Position numbers and translations under genes: made by a program. A stretch of DNA of 64,000 nt from Oscillibacter sp. 1-3. GTDB lineage: Bacteria > Bacillota > Clostridia > Oscillospirales > Oscillospiraceae. The notes under the pieces were generated by a model, which was given only the letters and a program-made list of their open reading frames with translations, ran no database searches and had not been told where the DNA came from. Each line of letters begins with the position of its first letter. Position 1 is the stretch's first letter. Below are positions 16,693 through 25,168 of the stretch, one piece after another. The stretch lies in assembly GCF_000403435.2 (NCBI RefSeq), contig NZ_KE159710.1, positions 1 through 64,000 on the forward strand, in the 5' to 3' direction.

Positions 16693-19098
16693 ATGGAACC
16701 CATTACCATGAATATTCCTGTGCTTGCCCTGCGGGGCCTGACGGTTTTTCCCCATATGAATCTGACCTTTGATGTGGAGCGCCGGGTCTCCATTGCCGCC
16801 CTGGAGCGGGCCATGGAGGCGGATCAGGACATTTTCCTGGTCACCCAGCGGGAGGCGGGCGTGGATGTGCCGGGAGAGGGAGACCTGTATGAAGTCGGCA
16901 CAGTGTCCCATATCCGGCAGATCCTGCGGCTGTCACCTCACGCGGTCCGCTGCGTGGTGGAGGGCCGGCAGCGGGCGCGGCTGCGCCGTCTGTGGCAGGC
17001 GGAGCCCTACCTCCAGGCCAACGTAGAGCTCATTGAGGAATCTGCCGCCGCTGTCCGGCGGGGGCCCAGGATGGAGGCGCTGCTGCGTCAGGCCTGCAGC
17101 CTCTTCGGCGAGTATGCGGGACTGGTGAACAGCCTGCCGGAGGAGGTGATCGCCCAGGTGATGGACTGCCAGGACCCCGGGTATCTGGCGGATTTCATCG
17201 CACAGAACATCAACCTGCGCTACACCGACAAGCAGGAGATTCTGGAGGAGCTGGTTCCCCATGTGCGGCTGCGCAAGCTCAACGGCTTCCTGGCCCGGGA
17301 GTGCGACGTGCTGGGCTTTGAGCATGAGATGGAGGGCAAGGTCCGGGATCAGCTGATCCGCACCCAGCGGGACCAAATTCTGCGGACCCAGATCCGGGTA
17401 CTGCAAAACGAACTGGGGGAGGACGAGGAAGACGACGAGATCGAGGTCTACCGCCAGAGAATTCTGGAGCTCCAGCTGGAGGAGGATACGGAGAAGCATC
17501 TTCTGAAAGAGGTCGGCAAGCTGGCAAAGCAGCCCTACAGCAGCGCCGAGGCCGCGGTCATCCGGAACTATTTGGACGTATGTCTGGAGATGCCCTGGAA
17601 TGTGACCACCCGGGAGCGGGTCAGCGTGGACGCCGCCCGGAAGGTGCTGGAAAAGGACCACTATGGCCTGGAGAAGGTGAAGGAGCGCATTCTGGAGACC
17701 ATCGCCGTCCGGCAGATGAATCCGGAGGGCAAGGGGCAGATCCTCTGCCTTGTGGGGCCTCCGGGCGTGGGCAAGACCTCCATTGCCATCAGCGTGGCCA
17801 AGGCGCTGAACCGGAAGCTGGCCCGGATCTCTCTGGGCGGCGTCCGGGACGAGGCGGACATCCGGGGCCACCGAAAGACCTACATAGGCTCCATGCCTGG
17901 GCGGGTCATTGAGGCCATCAGCCGGAGCGGGTCTATGAATCCCCTGCTTTTGCTGGACGAGATCGACAAGCTGGGCAGCGATTATCGGGGCGACCCGGCG
18001 GCGGCCCTGCTGGAGGTGCTGGACAGCGAGCAGAATCACGCCTTCCGGGACCACTTTCTGGAGATTCCCGTGGACCTGCGGAAGGTGATGTTCATCACCA
18101 CCGCCAACACCACGGACACCATTCCAAGGCCCCTGCTGGACCGCATGGAGGTAATTCAGCTCTCCAGCTATACCGACGAGGAGAAGGTGCAGATTGCCCG
18201 CCGCCACCTGCTGCCAAAGCAGCTGTTGGAGCACGGATTGAAGAAGAGCGCCCTGCGGATTGACGACGACGTGATCCGGGCCATCATCCGGGACTACACC
18301 CGGGAGTCCGGCGTCCGCAAGCTGGAGCGGCGGCTGGCCGCTATCTGCCGGAAGGCGGATATGCGGCTCCTGCAAGGAGATATAAAGCGGATTGCCGTTA
18401 CAGAAAAAGAGCTGCCCAAGCTGCTGGACTGCCAGCCCTATCCCCCGGCGCTTCACACGGAGCGGGAGGAGATTGGCGTGGTGAACGGTCTGGCCTGGAC
18501 GGAAAACGGCGGCGAGATTTTGGAGGTGGAGGTGCTGGCTTGCGACGGCACCGGCAAGCTGGAGCTCACCGGAAACCTGGGGGACGTGATGAAGGAGTCC
18601 GCCCAGGCGGCGCTCAGCTGTCTGCGGAGCCGAGCGGCGGTGCTGGGCATTGAGCCCAGCTTCTGGAAGGAGAAGGACATTCACGTCCACTTCCCGGAGG
18701 GGGCCGTACCCAAGGACGGACCCTCCGCCGGGATCGCCGTCGCCACCGCCATGCTCTCCGCGTTGACGGACCGGAAGGTCAAAGCCGGCATCGCCATGAC
18801 CGGGGAGGTGACCCTCCGGGGCCGGGTGCTGGCTATCGGCGGCTTGAAGGAGAAGACCATGGCGGCCCTGCGAAACGGCATCGGCACAGTGCTGATCCCC
18901 CGTGATAACGAGCGGGATCTGGAGGAGATCGACCAGACCGTTCGGGCGGCTCTGCGGTTCATTCCGGTGAGCACGGTGGATGAGGTATTTGCCGCCGCCC
19001 TCTGCCCGGCCAAAGTGACTGTCCGGGAGGAGGAGCCGCTGCCGCCGCTGGCGCCTCTGGTGCGGGAACAGGCCGGAGAGGCTGTTCTGCCGCAGTAG
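16693..19098 (+). CDS. lon: ATP-dependent protease Lon
   Basis: An 801-residue LonA protease: N-terminal substrate-binding domain (about 1-200), helical linker, AAA+ module with Walker A GPPGVGKT near residue 356, and a C-terminal serine protease domain with the nucleophile Ser678 in KDGPSAGIA and the partner lysine about 43 residues later. It degrades misfolded and regulatory proteins. The start follows AAAGGAG. It ends in TAG, one of several proofs that amber is a normal stop here. engB follows after 20 bases, as is usual. Confidence 0.97.
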   Translation: MEPITMNIPVLALRGLTVFPHMNLTFDVERRVSIAALERAMEADQDIFLVTQREAGVDVPGEGDLYEVGTVSHIRQILRLSPHAVRCVVEGRQRARLRRLWQAEPYLQANVELIEESAAAVRRGPRMEALLRQACSLFGEYAGLVNSLPEEVIAQVMDCQDPGYLADFIAQNINLRYTDKQEILEELVPHVRLRKLNGFLARECDVLGFEHEMEGKVRDQLIRTQRDQILRTQIRVLQNELGEDEEDDEIEVYRQRILELQLEEDTEKHLLKEVGKLAKQPYSSAEAAVIRNYLDVCLEMPWNVTTRERVSVDAARKVLEKDHYGLEKVKERILETIAVRQMNPEGKGQILCLVGPPGVGKTSIAISVAKALNRKLARISLGGVRDEADIRGHRKTYIGSMPGRVIEAISRSGSMNPLLLLDEIDKLGSDYRGDPAAALLEVLDSEQNHAFRDHFLEIPVDLRKVMFITTANTTDTIPRPLLDRMEVIQLSSYTDEEKVQIARRHLLPKQLLEHGLKKSALRIDDDVIRAIIRDYTRESGVRKLERRLAAICRKADMRLLQGDIKRIAVTEKELPKLLDCQPYPPALHTEREEIGVVNGLAWTENGGEILEVEVLACDGTGKLELTGNLGDVMKESAQAALSCLRSRAAVLGIEPSFWKEKDIHVHFPEGAVPKDGPSAGIAVATAMLSALTDRKVKAGIAMTGEVTLRGRVLAIGGLKEKTMAALRNGIGTVLIPRDNERDLEEIDQTVRAALRFIPVSTVDEVFAAALCPAKVTVREEEPLPPLAPLVREQAGEAVLPQ

Positions 19099-19118
19099 AC
19101 GAGAGAAGGAGGGTTCAA

Positions 19119-19718
19119 ATGCCTCTGAACTTTGGAAAGGCGGAGTTTGTCCGCTCCGCCGCCTCGCCGGAGCAGTTCCTGCGGGACGGGCTGCCCCAGT
19201 TTGCCTTTGCGGGGCGGTCCAACGTGGGCAAGTCCTCGGTGATTAATCGCCTGCTGGGCCGGAAGAATCTGGCCTACGTGGGTTCCTCGCCGGGAAAGAC
19301 CACCCAGATCAACTATTTCCAGGTGGACCGCCGGGCCTACCTGGTGGATCTGCCCGGCTATGGCTACGCCAAGGTCAGCCGGGCGGAAAAGGAGCGGTGG
19401 GGCCGCCTGATGGAGCGGTATTTTCAGGATGAGGGGAGCCTCATCACCACCGGAGTTTTGATTGTGGACATCCGCCACAAGCCCACGGTGGACGATATGA
19501 CCATGCACGCCTGGTTCCGGGAGACCGGATGCCCGGAGATCGTTGTGGCCAACAAGCTGGATAAATTGAAGCGCAGCCAGGTGGAGCCGGCCCTTGCTCT
19601 GATCCGGGAGACGCTGGAGCTGACGGCGGCCGACACGCTGGTGCCCTTCTCCGCTGAAAAAGGGGCGGGCAAGGAGGAACTGATCCGGCTTTTGAACGAG
19701 GCCTGCGAAAAACCATAA
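19119..19718 (+). CDS. engB: Ribosome biogenesis GTP-binding protein EngB (YsxC)
   Basis: A 199-residue GTPase for 50S assembly. G1 is GRSNVGKSS, G3 is DLPGYGYAKVS (the family-specific sequence), and G4 is NKLDK. The length is typical and the lon-engB pairing is common in Firmicutes. Confidence 0.96.
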   Translation: MPLNFGKAEFVRSAASPEQFLRDGLPQFAFAGRSNVGKSSVINRLLGRKNLAYVGSSPGKTTQINYFQVDRRAYLVDLPGYGYAKVSRAEKERWGRLMERYFQDEGSLITTGVLIVDIRHKPTVDDMTMHAWFRETGCPEIVVANKLDKLKRSQVEPALALIRETLELTAADTLVPFSAEKGAGKEELIRLLNEACEKP

Positions 19719-19748
19719 TTTGGCGCTTGGCAAACAGCCTTCCGGCTA

Positions 19749-19777
19749 TTGCAATTTTGGAAACAATTGCGTATAAT
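19749..19777 (+). promoter_or_regulatory. Sigma-A promoter of the SLH protein gene
   Basis: TTGCAA (19749-19754), 17-base spacer, TATAAT (19772-19777): a near-consensus promoter about 80 bases before the start codon. Confidence 0.85.
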
Positions 19778-19789
19778 AGAAGCAGAGAA

Positions 19790-19823
19790 AAAGCGGGACG
19801 CGAGGATTCTCACGTCCCGCTTT
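19790..19823 (+). promoter_or_regulatory. 5' leader stem-loop
   Basis: Arms 19790-19804 and 19809-19823 pair over 15 positions with one mismatch around a GATT loop. It begins within a few bases of the predicted transcription start, so it would form the 5' end of the message. It may stabilise the RNA. A terminator is less likely, since only TTTACAC follows. Confidence 0.65.
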
Positions 19824-19854
19824 ACACAGATGAGATGGATGGGAGCGGAAAGCC

Positions 19855-21051
19855 ATGAAAAAGGGGATTATTACGTTATTACTCACTGTTGTCCTTCTGC
19901 TGGGGACATCTGCTGCTGCGTCGGCAGCGTCGACGGGCTTCTCCGATATTCCCGCCGGGTACTGGGCCGGAGAGGCGATTCGGAATGTGGCCGGAAAGAA
20001 CATTGTCTCCGGGTATCAGGACGGCACCTTCCGGCCTGGGCAGAAGGTGAGCAACGCCCAGTTCGCCGTGCTTCTGGCCCGGGCGTTTTATCCGAAGGAG
20101 GCCGCGGCCTATGAGGACCAGGGCTATGGCGGTTCGGCCCCCTGGTATTGGGCCAGCATGGCGGCGCTGCGGGACCATGATATTTTGAAGGGCACCGCCA
20201 TGGGCTGGGACACCGGCTGGCCGGAGCTGGGCTGTGACGGCGATTATGTCACTCGGTACGATATGGCCCAGCTGGCCTATAACATCATGCTGGATCACGA
20301 GCAGACCGGCAGCGGGGTGGAGCGGGAGATCGTCCACCTGCGGGTCAGGGATTGGTCTGTCATTCCGGAGGAATATCAGGACGCGGTGACCGCATGCTAC
20401 GTGCTGGAGGTTCTGCAGGGCCATCTCGACGGGGATTTTGACGGAGCGGCCCTGATGACCCGCGCTCAGAGCTGTGTGGTGATTGACCGCCTGGGGAAGG
20501 CGCTGGGCGTTACCATCGGCATGGGAGAATATACGCCCGCTGGGCCCGCGGGAGCGGCCCTGCTCAGCGGCCTGCCTGTTACGGAGGAGAACGTGAAGGA
20601 CCTGCTTCAGCGGGTTGCCGCGGAGTGGCAGGGAGACGTCCGGGCCTCCACCTATGCTGCCGGCAACTCCAGCGCGGAGGTGCAGGCCGTGATCTGGTCC
20701 TATACGGACGCAAACGGCAAAAAGCTGAGCATGACAAGCGGCTCCGGCGGATATGCGGCGTTGCTCAGTGACCGCGTCTTTGGACGGTACGGTTTTCCTG
20801 CCCGGAAGCTGGATGACATCACAAAAATGCGGGCCGGAGACATTGTGATTACGCTGGACAATGGGAAGATTGTCCGGGTTTCCACGTACAGCGGCACGAA
20901 GGGGGATATGATGACCCTGGAGGGCAGACTGGAGACGGGATACGGCATGTTCTATTTGAAAGACGGCGGCACCGCCGGGAGTATGGTCATCACGCCGGAT
21001 GATGAATTCCCCGGCAGGACTTACGAGGTTTGGACCCGGTATCCGGAATAA
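19855..21051 (+). CDS. Secreted S-layer-homology (SLH) domain protein
   Basis: A 398-residue exported protein. Residues 1-25 form a signal peptide ending in AAASA. Two to three SLH-like modules follow (GFSDIPAGYWAGEAI, YQDGTFRPGQKVSNAQFA, WYWASMAALRDHDIL and a weaker third near residue 170-210), which normally anchor proteins to pyruvylated secondary cell-wall polymers. The C-terminal ~150 residues are unrecognised. A strong promoter and leader hairpin precede it and a terminator follows, so it is monocistronic and probably well expressed. Confidence 0.85.
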   Translation: MKKGIITLLLTVVLLLGTSAAASAASTGFSDIPAGYWAGEAIRNVAGKNIVSGYQDGTFRPGQKVSNAQFAVLLARAFYPKEAAAYEDQGYGGSAPWYWASMAALRDHDILKGTAMGWDTGWPELGCDGDYVTRYDMAQLAYNIMLDHEQTGSGVEREIVHLRVRDWSVIPEEYQDAVTACYVLEVLQGHLDGDFDGAALMTRAQSCVVIDRLGKALGVTIGMGEYTPAGPAGAALLSGLPVTEENVKDLLQRVAAEWQGDVRASTYAAGNSSAEVQAVIWSYTDANGKKLSMTSGSGGYAALLSDRVFGRYGFPARKLDDITKMRAGDIVITLDNGKIVRVSTYSGTKGDMMTLEGRLETGYGMFYLKDGGTAGSMVITPDDEFPGRTYEVWTRYPE

Positions 21052-21060
21052 AGAGAACGA

Positions 21061-21089
21061 ACGCCCCGCCGGAAGGCGGGGCGTTTTTC
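21061..21089. terminator. Bidirectional terminator
   Basis: Perfect 10-bp stem ACGCCCCGCC/GGCGGGGCGT with GGAA loop and TTTTT, between the convergent SLH and XRE genes. Confidence 0.92.
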
Positions 21090-22663
21090 TATGGCAGTTC
21101 GGATGGTGAATGGGGAAGACCGCCGAAGTCGTCCCGCTCCGCTGCTTCCAAATACAGCAGCATCAGGCGGCACCAGCCCGATTCCTCCGGAGTAAACATT
21201 CCGCTGGAGAGCGTGGTGTTCAGAGTTTCACGGGCGGCGGCCAGCTCCTGGGGATGCCAGACACCGTCAAAGGCCGCGCCAAGGACAGAATGGAACCGCC
21301 AATCCTCCTTGCTGTCCAAGTCACGGGTAAGACTGCGGATGAAGCCGGCAGGATCATAAAAAAAGACGCGGGAGAGCAGGCCGTCGTAAGATTCCGCATA
21401 GGCGCCGTCGATTCCTTTTGCCACAGAGCCTGCCTGGGTCCAGAAGATTTCAGATTCGGTATAGGCGTCCTGCTGTTGCAGCCAGTCCATCAGGGCAAAA
21501 AAGATGTCCTCCGGGTACTCCGCCGCCCCCATCCCGCGCAGTTCTTCCCAGTCCAGGTCCGGCAGGAGGGTGAAGATATCCCGGCGATAGGCGTACCGCT
21601 CCTCGGCAGTGAGGTTGTTGTTGGTCGCCAGATGGTTGAAGGCGATGTAGACCCGCCGGGCATCGCTGAGCTCCTCCCGCTCCGGCTCCTCCCGAAGGGA
21701 GAAGTCCGGCTGGCCGTCCTTCATGGGGAAGCGGGAGACATTGTCTGCATTGTCCGGCGTGTAGCAGTCGCCCAGGTCATACATTCTCTCCATACGGATG
21801 CCGGATACGGTCCCTCGCTCAACATAGAAAAAAATGGTGGAGTATCCGTCCGCGAAGGCCGACCAGGCGTAGAAGCAGTCGTGGGGAACCAGGGTATAGC
21901 GCTCCTCTTTCAGGCAGTATACCAGCTCATCGCCATAAGCCGCCAGCAGGTCCGCCTCACTGCTTCCGGAGGCAATGCCGCGGGGAGTGGCGTATCCGGG
22001 CACGATGGTGGAGAGGGCGTCGATGTTTTCCCATTTCTGTGTCGTTCCCTCGGGCCCCGGAGGATCTTCAATGCGGCTGTATTCAATAAAGACAGCACCG
22101 CAGTCCGCCCGGTGGGCAGTCATGCTGCCAAAGTCCGTGTCCAGAACCTCCTCCGGCGCGTTCAGCTCCAGGGGGGCACCGAAGGGGAAGAAATCCGCCT
22201 GCGTACCCAGCTCCAAAAACTCCTCATGCCCGTCGCTGCTGGTCCAGATCAGGGCGAAATCTGTGGCCGGGGCAGGGATGGGCACAGTCGTCTCAGTGGA
22301 AACCGTGTCCTTTGGCGGCGGGGCGGCGGAAGGGAGTGTGTCCGGCCGGAAATTAGTCCATAAAATCAGTCCCGCGGAAAACAGGACCAGCGTCAGTAAA
22401 ACGATCAGAGTGGGGAAGATGAACAGCCGCAGATTTTCCCGGGACGCTTTTTCCTCTTTCGGCTGTTCCGGCGTCTCCGTCAGTTCTGCAACAGATACGC
22501 CGAACTCCCTTGCCAGGGCGATGAGGTTCGCCATGTCCGGCGTGGCCGCGCCTGTCTCCCACTTGCTCACCGCCTGGCGGCTGACGCCCAGCCGCGCCCC
22601 CAGTTCCTCCTGGGACACGCCCTGGGATCTGCGGTTTTGACCGATCCTCTCGCCTAAGCTCAT
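21089..22663 (-). CDS. Membrane-anchored XRE-family protein with extracytoplasmic domain
   Basis: A 524-residue protein: an N-terminal helix-turn-helix of the XRE/Cro type (SQEELGARLGVSRQAVSKW, residues ~15-34), one membrane segment (about 80-105), a Pro/Thr-rich linker and a large outer domain of unknown fold with many acidic residues. The start at 22663 follows AAAAAGGAGGCGG. The design resembles one-component membrane-bound regulators that sense outside signals and bind DNA inside. The target is unknown, but three palindromes in its own upstream region suggest autoregulation. Confidence 0.8.
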   Translation of the reverse strand: MSLGERIGQNRRSQGVSQEELGARLGVSRQAVSKWETGAATPDMANLIALAREFGVSVAELTETPEQPKEEKASRENLRLFIFPTLIVLLTLVLFSAGLILWTNFRPDTLPSAAPPPKDTVSTETTVPIPAPATDFALIWTSSDGHEEFLELGTQADFFPFGAPLELNAPEEVLDTDFGSMTAHRADCGAVFIEYSRIEDPPGPEGTTQKWENIDALSTIVPGYATPRGIASGSSEADLLAAYGDELVYCLKEERYTLVPHDCFYAWSAFADGYSTIFFYVERGTVSGIRMERMYDLGDCYTPDNADNVSRFPMKDGQPDFSLREEPEREELSDARRVYIAFNHLATNNNLTAEERYAYRRDIFTLLPDLDWEELRGMGAAEYPEDIFFALMDWLQQQDAYTESEIFWTQAGSVAKGIDGAYAESYDGLLSRVFFYDPAGFIRSLTRDLDSKEDWRFHSVLGAAFDGVWHPQELAAARETLNTTLSSGMFTPEESGWCRLMLLYLEAAERDDFGGLPHSPSELP

Positions 22664-22698
22664 AAAGCCGCCTCCTTTTTCTCTCTCAGGATACCATA

Positions 22699-22776
22699 TT
22701 TCCCGGGAAAAGGCTACCACCCGGGTGTCAAATATCGGTTGCGGGCTGCGGATTCGGGGATCTTTTTCCCGGAAAA
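22699..22776. promoter_or_regulatory. Cluster of three CCGGG palindromes
   Basis: TTTCCCGGGAAA (22699-22710), CACCCGGGTG (22718-22727) and TTTTCCCGGAAAA (22764-22776) lie in the short space upstream of the minus-strand XRE gene. The first and third share TTTCC/GGAAA arms. A TGG-TATCCT extended -10 for the minus strand lies beside the first palindrome. These are candidate operators for the adjacent XRE protein. Confidence 0.45.
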
Positions 22777-22810
22777 GCAGTGCGGCGGAAGGGGAGGCGT
22801 GATGATTTAT

Positions 22811-22839
22811 TTGTAAAATCTTTGTCTACCCCCTATGCA
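22811..22839 (+). promoter_or_regulatory. Weak candidate promoter of pyrH
   Basis: TTGTAA (22811-22816), 17-base spacer, TATGCA (22834-22839), about 70 bases before pyrH. Confidence 0.35.
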
Positions 22840-22911
22840 AAAGCGGAAAAATAAGTTAAAATAGACAAAATCACTCTTGTACCACAACAACAGAAAAATG
22901 GAGGGCTCACT

Positions 22912-23628
22912 ATGGAAAAACCTGTTTACCGGCGCGTCCTTTTGAAGATCAGCGGCGAGGCCCTGGCCGGCGGCAAGGGCACGGGCCTGGATTTTGAGAT
23001 GATCGGCAGCGTGTGCGACACCATCAAAGAGTGCCTGGACATGGGCGTCCAGGTTGGTTTGGTGGTGGGCGGCGGCAACTTCTGGCGTGGCGCCAAGAAC
23101 AGCGGCGGCAGGATGGAGCGTACCCGGGCCGACCATATGGGCATGCTGGCCACCGTCATGAACTGCCTGGCCGTGGCGGATGTCTGCGAGCAGAAGGGAA
23201 TCCCCGTCCGGGTGCAGACTGCCATCGAGATGCGCTCCATTGCGGAGCCCTATATCCGTTCCCGGGCCATCCGGCACCTGGAAAAAGGGCGGGTTGTCAT
23301 CTTCGGCGCAGGTACCGGCAACCCCTATTTCTCCACGGACACCGCCGCCGTGCTGCGGGCCGCCGAGATTGAGGCCGACGTGATTTTGCTGGCCAAGAAC
23401 GTGGACGGTGTGTACAGCGCCGACCCGGTAAAGGACCCCGCCGCCGTGAAGTACGACACCATCAGCTATGACGACGTGCTGGCCCAGCACCTGATGGTGA
23501 TGGATACCACCGCCACGTCGCTGTCCATGGACAACCACATTCCTGTGCTCCTCTTTGCACTGAAAGATCCCCGGAATATCATCCGAGCCCTGTGCGGCGA
23601 GAAGGTGGGCACCATCGTCAAGGAATAA
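22912..23628 (+). CDS. pyrH: UMP kinase
   Basis: A 238-residue amino-acid-kinase-fold enzyme that phosphorylates UMP to UDP. Hallmarks include KISGEALAG near the start, [20 protein letters not shown] and [11 protein letters not shown]. The length is typical. It heads the conserved pyrH-frr-uppS-cdsA-dxr-rseP-ispG-polC cluster. Confidence 0.97.
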   Translation: MEKPVYRRVLLKISGEALAGGKGTGLDFEMIGSVCDTIKECLDMGVQVGLVVGGGNFWRGAKNSGGRMERTRADHMGMLATVMNCLAVADVCEQKGIPVRVQTAIEMRSIAEPYIRSRAIRHLEKGRVVIFGAGTGNPYFSTDTAAVLRAAEIEADVILLAKNVDGVYSADPVKDPAAVKYDTISYDDVLAQHLMVMDTTATSLSMDNHIPVLLFALKDPRNIIRALCGEKVGTIVKE

Positions 23629-23676
23629 CCGCAGACGCGTTTCACATATTTTTACATTGAAAGGAAGGACCCCATT

Positions 23677-24234
23677 ATGCTGAAAGACGAGTATAAAGTT
23701 TACGAGGAGAAAATGAAGAAGAGCATCGACTCCGTAGCCGCAGACTTCGCCTCCGTGCGGGCGGGCCGGGCCAACGCCGCAGTGCTGGACCGCATTATGG
23801 TGGACTACTATGGCACTCCCACCCCCATTCAGCAGATCGCGGCCATCGCCTCTCCCGACCCCCGCTCTCTGGTCATCACCCCCTGGGACGGCTCCGCGCT
23901 GAAAGCCATTGAGAAGGCCATCCAGAACTCTGACCTGGGCATCAATCCCCAGAACGACGGCAAGGCCATCCGCCTGTCCTTCCCCCAGCTGACGGAGGAG
24001 CGCCGCAAGGAATTGGTGAAGCAGATCCGCAAATACGCCGAGGGCGGCAAGGTGGCGGTGAGGAACATCCGCCGGGACGCCATGGACAACTTTAAGAAGC
24101 AGGAGAAGAAGTCCGAGATCACTGAGGACGAGCTGAAAATGGTGGAGAAGGATCTCCAGAAGCTCACCGACGACAGCTGCAAGACCCTGGACGATCTGCT
24201 GGCGAAAAAAGAGAAGGAATTGATGGCGGTCTGA
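23677..24234 (+). CDS. frr: Ribosome recycling factor
   Basis: A 185-residue protein that splits post-termination ribosomes together with EF-G. Family features: SVRAGRAN, the YYGTPTPIQQ segment and a Lys/Glu-rich C-terminus. The stop codon overlaps the uppS start (TGATG). Confidence 0.97.
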   Translation: MLKDEYKVYEEKMKKSIDSVAADFASVRAGRANAAVLDRIMVDYYGTPTPIQQIAAIASPDPRSLVITPWDGSALKAIEKAIQNSDLGINPQNDGKAIRLSFPQLTEERRKELVKQIRKYAEGGKVAVRNIRRDAMDNFKKQEKKSEITEDELKMVEKDLQKLTDDSCKTLDDLLAKKEKELMAV

Positions 24235-25067
24235 TGGAAAGGCAAAACAACGATACGGGGCGGCTTACGCCGCCCCGCTCTAATGAGACTGGCGGACCGG
24301 GAGGGCCGCTTCCAGGCAGGTCTTTGCCCAAAGGAACGGAGCAAGACAGACTTAGCGGGAATATCCCAAGGCACATCGCCATCATTATGGACGGCAACGG
24401 CCGCTGGGCCACCCGGCGGGGCCTGCCCCGCACCGCCGGGCACAAGGCGGGGGCGGAGACCTTCCGGCGCATCGCCACTTACTGTAAGAACATCGGCGTG
24501 AAGTATCTGACGGTCTACGCCTTCTCCACGGAGAACTGGAAACGGTCCGAGACGGAGGTATCCGCCATCATGGCGCTGCTGAAAAAGTATCTCCTGGAGG
24601 CGGTGGATACCATGGAGCGGGACCACATCCGACTCCACTTCTTCGGGGACATGACGCCCATCGCCCCGGAGCTTCGGGCTCTGGCCAAGGAGACAGACGA
24701 AATCACGGAGCATCTGGCTGCCGACGATTTCCAGGCAAACGTCTGCCTGAACTATGGAGGCCGGGATGAGATCCTGCGGGCGGTGCGGCGGTTTGCGGCG
24801 GACTGCGCGGCGGGGGAGCGGAGGCCGGAGGAGCTGGACGAGGCTCTGTTCTCCGGCTATCTGGACTCCGCCGGGATTTCAGACCCGGAGCTGATTATCC
24901 GCCCCAGTGGGGAGCTGCGGCTGAGCAACTTTTTACTGTGGCAGTGCGCCTATTCGGAGTTCTATTACACCGATACCCTCTGGCCGGACTTTGACGAGGC
25001 GGAGCTGGACAGGGCGATCCAGGCGTTTCAGGCGCGGGACCGCCGTTTCGGCGGAGTAAAGAAATAA
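24234..25067 (+). CDS. uppS: Undecaprenyl diphosphate synthase
   Basis: A 277-residue cis-prenyltransferase making the C55 lipid carrier for peptidoglycan. The signature HIAIIMDGNGRWA (catalytic Asp53) and the C-terminal RPSGELRLSNFLLWQ and Y-x-D-x-LWPDF elements are intact. The first ~45 residues are a Gly/Pro-rich extension not found in most homologues. It contains a perfect 8-bp hairpin at the RNA level (24257-24276). The ATG at 24234 overlaps the frr stop; the next in-frame ATG is inside the signature, so a later TTG near residue 31 is the only alternative start. Confidence 0.93.
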   Translation: MERQNNDTGRLTPPRSNETGGPGGPLPGRSLPKGTEQDRLSGNIPRHIAIIMDGNGRWATRRGLPRTAGHKAGAETFRRIATYCKNIGVKYLTVYAFSTENWKRSETEVSAIMALLKKYLLEAVDTMERDHIRLHFFGDMTPIAPELRALAKETDEITEHLAADDFQANVCLNYGGRDEILRAVRRFAADCAAGERRPEELDEALFSGYLDSAGISDPELIIRPSGELRLSNFLLWQCAYSEFYYTDTLWPDFDEAELDRAIQAFQARDRRFGGVKK

Positions 25068-25076
25068 AGTTTTCGT

Positions 25077-25121
25077 CCACCTTTTCCAAAAGGTGGCGGG
25101 GTGCAGGGGCAGAGCTCCTGC
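25077..25121. repeat. Paired hairpins between uppS and cdsA
   Basis: A perfect 9-bp hairpin (CCACCTTTT/AAAAGGTGG, 25077-25085 with 25088-25096) is followed by an 8-bp hairpin with one wobble (25103-25110 with 25114-25121). They lie in the only sizeable gap within this operon and have no T-run, so they look more like an intergenic palindromic repeat or processing site than a terminator. Confidence 0.5.
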
Positions 25122-25168
25122 GGATTGCGGCGATGCGAAGCGAGCCGTACACCAAAGGATGTGATAGC

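Noticed and set aside
16933..18690. 585-codon minus-strand frame inside lon
   Set aside because: Shadow of lon; no start signal and no recognisable domain.
25133..25168. Upstream ATG of cdsA
   Set aside because: It lacks a ribosome binding site and adds twelve non-hydrophobic residues; the TTG at 25169 is better placed, although not certain.
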